DNA of 35,502 nucleotides from positions 1-35,502 of the forward strand of contig NZ_QPIW01000044.1 of the NCBI RefSeq assembly GCF_003339505.1, written 5' to 3'. A program made the translations under genes and the position numbers. The notes below the pieces were generated by a model. The model was given only the letters and a program-made list of their open reading frames with translations, was not told the DNA's origin and searched no databases. This stretch comes from Runella aurantiaca (GTDB lineage Bacteria; Bacteroidota; Bacteroidia; Cytophagales; Spirosomataceae). Position 1 is the stretch's first letter. Every line of letters starts with the position of its first letter. Positions 34,201-35,502 of this stretch are shown here, in pieces.

Positions 34201-35502
34201 TTACCACAATCGTGCCCGTTGGCACCGTGCACGTCGGTTGTAGCGTCACACTCGCCGTCGGCGTGGCGGGAGCGTTCGGCACGGCATTGACCGTCAAACT
34301 CAAGGGCAAGGAAACGCAGCCCGTTACCATGTTCTTGGCCGTCACCGAATAAGTCGCAGGAGTCAACCCGCTGAAAGTTCCAGAAGTTTGATAGTCGGTT
34401 CCGTTGATGCTGTATTGAATGTCCGTACCCGTGGGAGCCGTGACCACAATCGTGCCCGTTGGCACCGTGCACGTCGGTTGTAGCGTCACACTCGCCGTCG
34501 GCGTGGCGGGCGCAGTAGAGAAAGTGATGACCACATCATCCGTAGAAGTACAACTACCGTTGGAGATCGTCCAGCGCAGGGTGTAAGTGCTGCCAGCTGT
34601 GCCCGTAAAAGTAGAGGTCCGACTGGAAGCGTTGCCAAATGAGCCGCCCGTGCCGTTCACCACACTCCATGCGCCAGTGCCTACCGAGGGGCTATTGCCT
34701 GCCAAAGTCACCTGAGTAAGCCCGCAGGTAGCCGCTCCAGTCTGGTCGGGGCCAGCATTAGCGGTAGTCGGGCTCTGGTTGAAAGTGATGACCACATCAT
34801 CCGTAGAAGTACAACTACCGTTGGAAATCGTCCAACGAAGGGTATAGGTGCTGCCTGCTGTGCCTGTAAAAGTAGAGGTCGGGCTGGAAGCATTGCCGAA
34901 TGAGCCGCCAGTGCCGTTCACCACGCTCCATGAGCCAGTGCCGACCGTGGCCGTATTGCCTGCCAAAGTCACCTGAGTAAGACCGCAGGTAGCTGCGCCA
35001 GTTTGGTCCGAGCCGGCATTGGCCGTGGTCGGGTTGCGGTTGAAAGTGATGACCACATCATCCGTAGAAGTACAACTACCGTTGGAAATCGTCCAGCGCA
35101 GGGTGTAAGGGCTGCCAGCAGTGCCCGTAAAAGTAGAGGTCGGGCTGGAAGCATTGCCGAATGAGCCGCCCGTGCCAGTCACCACACTCCATGCGCCAGT
35201 GCCGACGGTGGCCATATTGCCTGCCAAAGTCACTTGAGTAAGACCACAGGTAGCTGCGCCAGTTTGGTCCGAGCCGGCATTGGCCGTGGTCGGGTTGCGG
35301 TTGAAAGTGATGACCACATCATCCGTAGAAGTACAACTACCGTTGGAAATCGTCCAACGAAGGGTATAGGTGCTACCTGCTGTGCCTGTAAAAGTAGAGG
35401 TCGGGCTGGAAGCATTGCCGAATGAGCCGCCAGTGCCGTTCACCACGCTCCATGAGCCAGTGCCGACCGTGGCCGTATTGCCTGCCAAAGTCACCTGAGT
35501 AA
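31268..35502 (-). CDS. Giant repetitive surface protein (partial; 5' end outside window)
   Basis: About 1410 C-terminal residues are present; the frame stays open at the right edge inside a repeat, so the start is not in the window. From N to C: nearly four 87-residue PKD-like repeats (ITFNRNPTTANAGSDQTG...), six 80-residue SprB-like repeats (IQYSINGTDYQTSGTFSGL...), a degenerate seventh, an Ig-like segment, a right-handed beta-helix (about 32580-31480) ending in a choice-of-anchor-Q-like block (SPAINAGD, LDLDGNVRPY, DMGCYES), and a C-terminal 3-coathanger-like domain (VEYRGSQSVTLLPGFSAAGT, ending in Cys). Such proteins are exported to the surface in gliding or adhesive Bacteroidota, usually by type IX secretion; that route is inferred here. 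The likely role is adhesion or matrix binding. Confidence 0.85.
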   Translation of the reverse strand, partial: TQVTLAGNTATVGTGSWSVVNGTGGSFGNASSPTSTFTGTAGSTYTLRWTISNGSCTSTDDVVITFNRNPTTANAGSDQTGAATCGLTQVTLAGNMATVGTGAWSVVTGTGGSFGNASSPTSTFTGTAGSPYTLRWTISNGSCTSTDDVVITFNRNPTTANAGSDQTGAATCGLTQVTLAGNTATVGTGSWSVVNGTGGSFGNASSPTSTFTGTAGSTYTLRWTISNGSCTSTDDVVITFNQSPTTANAGPDQTGAATCGLTQVTLAGNSPSVGTGAWSVVNGTGGSFGNASSRTSTFTGTAGSTYTLRWTISNGSCTSTDDVVITFSTAPATPTASVTLQPTCTVPTGTIVVTAPTGTDIQYSINGTDYQTSGTFSGLTPATYSVTAKNMVTGCVSLPLSLTVNAVPNAPATPTASVTLQPTCTVPTGTIVVTAPTGTDIQYSINGTDYQTSGTFSGLTPNMYSVTAKNTATGCVSLPLSLTVNVVPNAPATPTASVTLQPTCTVPTGTIVVTAPTGTDIQYSINGTDYQTLATFSGLTPNMYSVTAKNTATGCVSLPLSLTVNAVPNAPATPTASVTLQPTCTVPTGTIVVTAPTGTDIQYSINGTDYQTSGTFSGLSPNMYSVTAKNTATGCISAPLSLTVNVVPNAPATPTASVTVQPTCTVPTGTIVVTAPTGMDIQYSINGTDYQTSGTFSGLTPATYSVTAKNMVTGCVSLPLSLTVNAVPNAPATPTASVTLQPTCTVPTGTIVVTAPTGTDIQYSINGTDYQTLATFSGLTPNMYSVTAKNTATGCISAPLTLVVNTVPGAPTLTDMTLTQPTCALPTGTAVVNATGSGTLEYSKDGMDWQLSNTFSMLSPANYTFSVRLQSNPTCVATSTLQTINAVPVPTATISYVGSPYTNTGTATVTLTGTAGGTFSATPSGLSLNASTGEINLATSSSGSYTVTYTIAASGSCAEVTDTALVAIIVPNLAQIIYVNGSNTSPSQDGSSWSKAFANLQAGLSAASILSGGDIQVWVAAGTYKPGTLRKDVFEIPSGVQVYGGFVGTETELSQRNWNIQKTVLSGEIGTSSLADNVNHVVVLSATNDTTRLDGFVIEKGYADFYVAAQGANLDQPSLLSSGGGILVINRSKGLITNCLITNNRAIGGGGILLRDSSEVSITNSIIAGNEATFGGGIYMESAGRPHLENLLIVSNKGLGGGLYLNYSAPILTHCTIASNHGVNGTQGGIFNSNSSGMLQNSILWGNSGVQTTPGISIRYSIVEGGFAGTGNLNQNPLFIKATPSGLAPTVNLGDYHLQPCSPAINAGDNAASTLPLDLDGNVRPYTTGLAIVDMGCYESQSTGGAGPAMLSVSEPITGGTVLKTGGRITATNQVSGATVEYRGSQSVTLLPGFSAAGTTFQAVIGDCPN
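33070..34509 (-). repeat. Six tandem 240-bp repeats (80 residues each) in the surface protein
   Basis: The segment gatagtcggttccgttgatg begins at 33190, 33430, 33670, 33910, 34150 and 34390, exactly 240 bp apart. Each unit encodes one SprB-like domain (PTCTVPTGTIVVTAPTGTD ... YSVTAKN..TGC). A diverged seventh copy precedes position 33070. No copy has an indel. Confidence 0.95.
34510..35502 (-). repeat. Nearly four tandem 261-bp repeats (87 residues each) in the surface protein
   Basis: The segment gtgatgaccacatcatccgt begins at 34524, 34785, 35046 and 35307, exactly 261 bp apart. Each encodes a PKD-like domain (ANAGSDQTGAATCGLTQVTL ...). Copies alternate in type (A-B-A-B), and the array runs off the window, so the total number is unknown. 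Confidence 0.95.

Noticed and set aside
32847-34472. A 541-codon open frame on the minus strand overlapping the adhesin
   Set aside because: It is a frame-shifted shadow of the 240-bp repeats, kept open because the repeat length is a multiple of three and has no stop in that frame; its His/Gly-rich translation resembles no protein.
33070-35502. Regular repeats that could suggest a CRISPR array
   Set aside because: Periods of 240 and 261 bp without spacers, in a continuous coding frame; there are no cas genes.

Overview
The window looks like chromosomal DNA of a Bacteroidota bacterium, most likely order Cytophagales (Runella/Spirosoma-like by feel; genus is a guess). Pointers are LytTR regulators, 7TMR-DISM histidine kinases, SprB-like and PKD-like surface repeats, a nucleotide-transporter-like MFS protein fused to HEAT repeats and a cyclic-nucleotide domain, TAnnTTTG-type -7 boxes, and few Shine-Dalgarno sequences. 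There are no phage genes and no intact insertion sequences. The only RNA gene recognised is a tRNA-Arg(CCG), which has a decayed tandem copy beside it.

Layout. 1-3.3 kb: the MFS/HEAT/cNMP protein on the minus strand. 3.4-11.4 kb: four consecutive paralogous sensor histidine kinases on the plus strand, with near-identical catalytic cores, different sensor modules and no response regulator, followed by a CotH-like secreted protein. 12.5-15.5 kb: a stand-alone Pycsar-type effector membrane protein, a secreted S9-like hydrolase, a Uma2-family protein and a stand-alone HD phosphohydrolase. 15.5-20.9 kb: a vitamin B6-flavoured cluster with a MocR/PdxR-type regulator, an exported M20 amidohydrolase, a PNPOx-like flavoprotein, DinB, cupin and the YggS PLP-homeostasis protein. 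A candidate PdxR-type direct-repeat operator lies in the divergent promoter region. 21.1-27.8 kb: exported or secreted hydrolases (penicillin-acylase family, sulfatase, amidase) around the tRNA-Arg locus, then a DUF3050 protein. 28-31 kb: two receiver-less LytTR regulators, a cytochrome c lipoprotein and a second lipoprotein; upstream of the last is an array of 12-bp direct repeats phased at multiples of 21 bp, a plausible LytTR operator. 31.3 kb to the right edge: the 3' part of a giant repetitive surface protein, with four 261-bp and six 240-bp tandem repeats, a beta-helix and a 3-coathanger-like C-terminus; its 5' end is outside the window.

The most interesting points are the orphan kinase array, the split HD/Pycsar-effector pair without a cyclase, the two candidate operators (PdxR-type and LytTR-type), the tRNA-Arg duplication scar, and the higher-order repeat structure of the adhesin. 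All functions are read from sequence motifs; no database search was possible.
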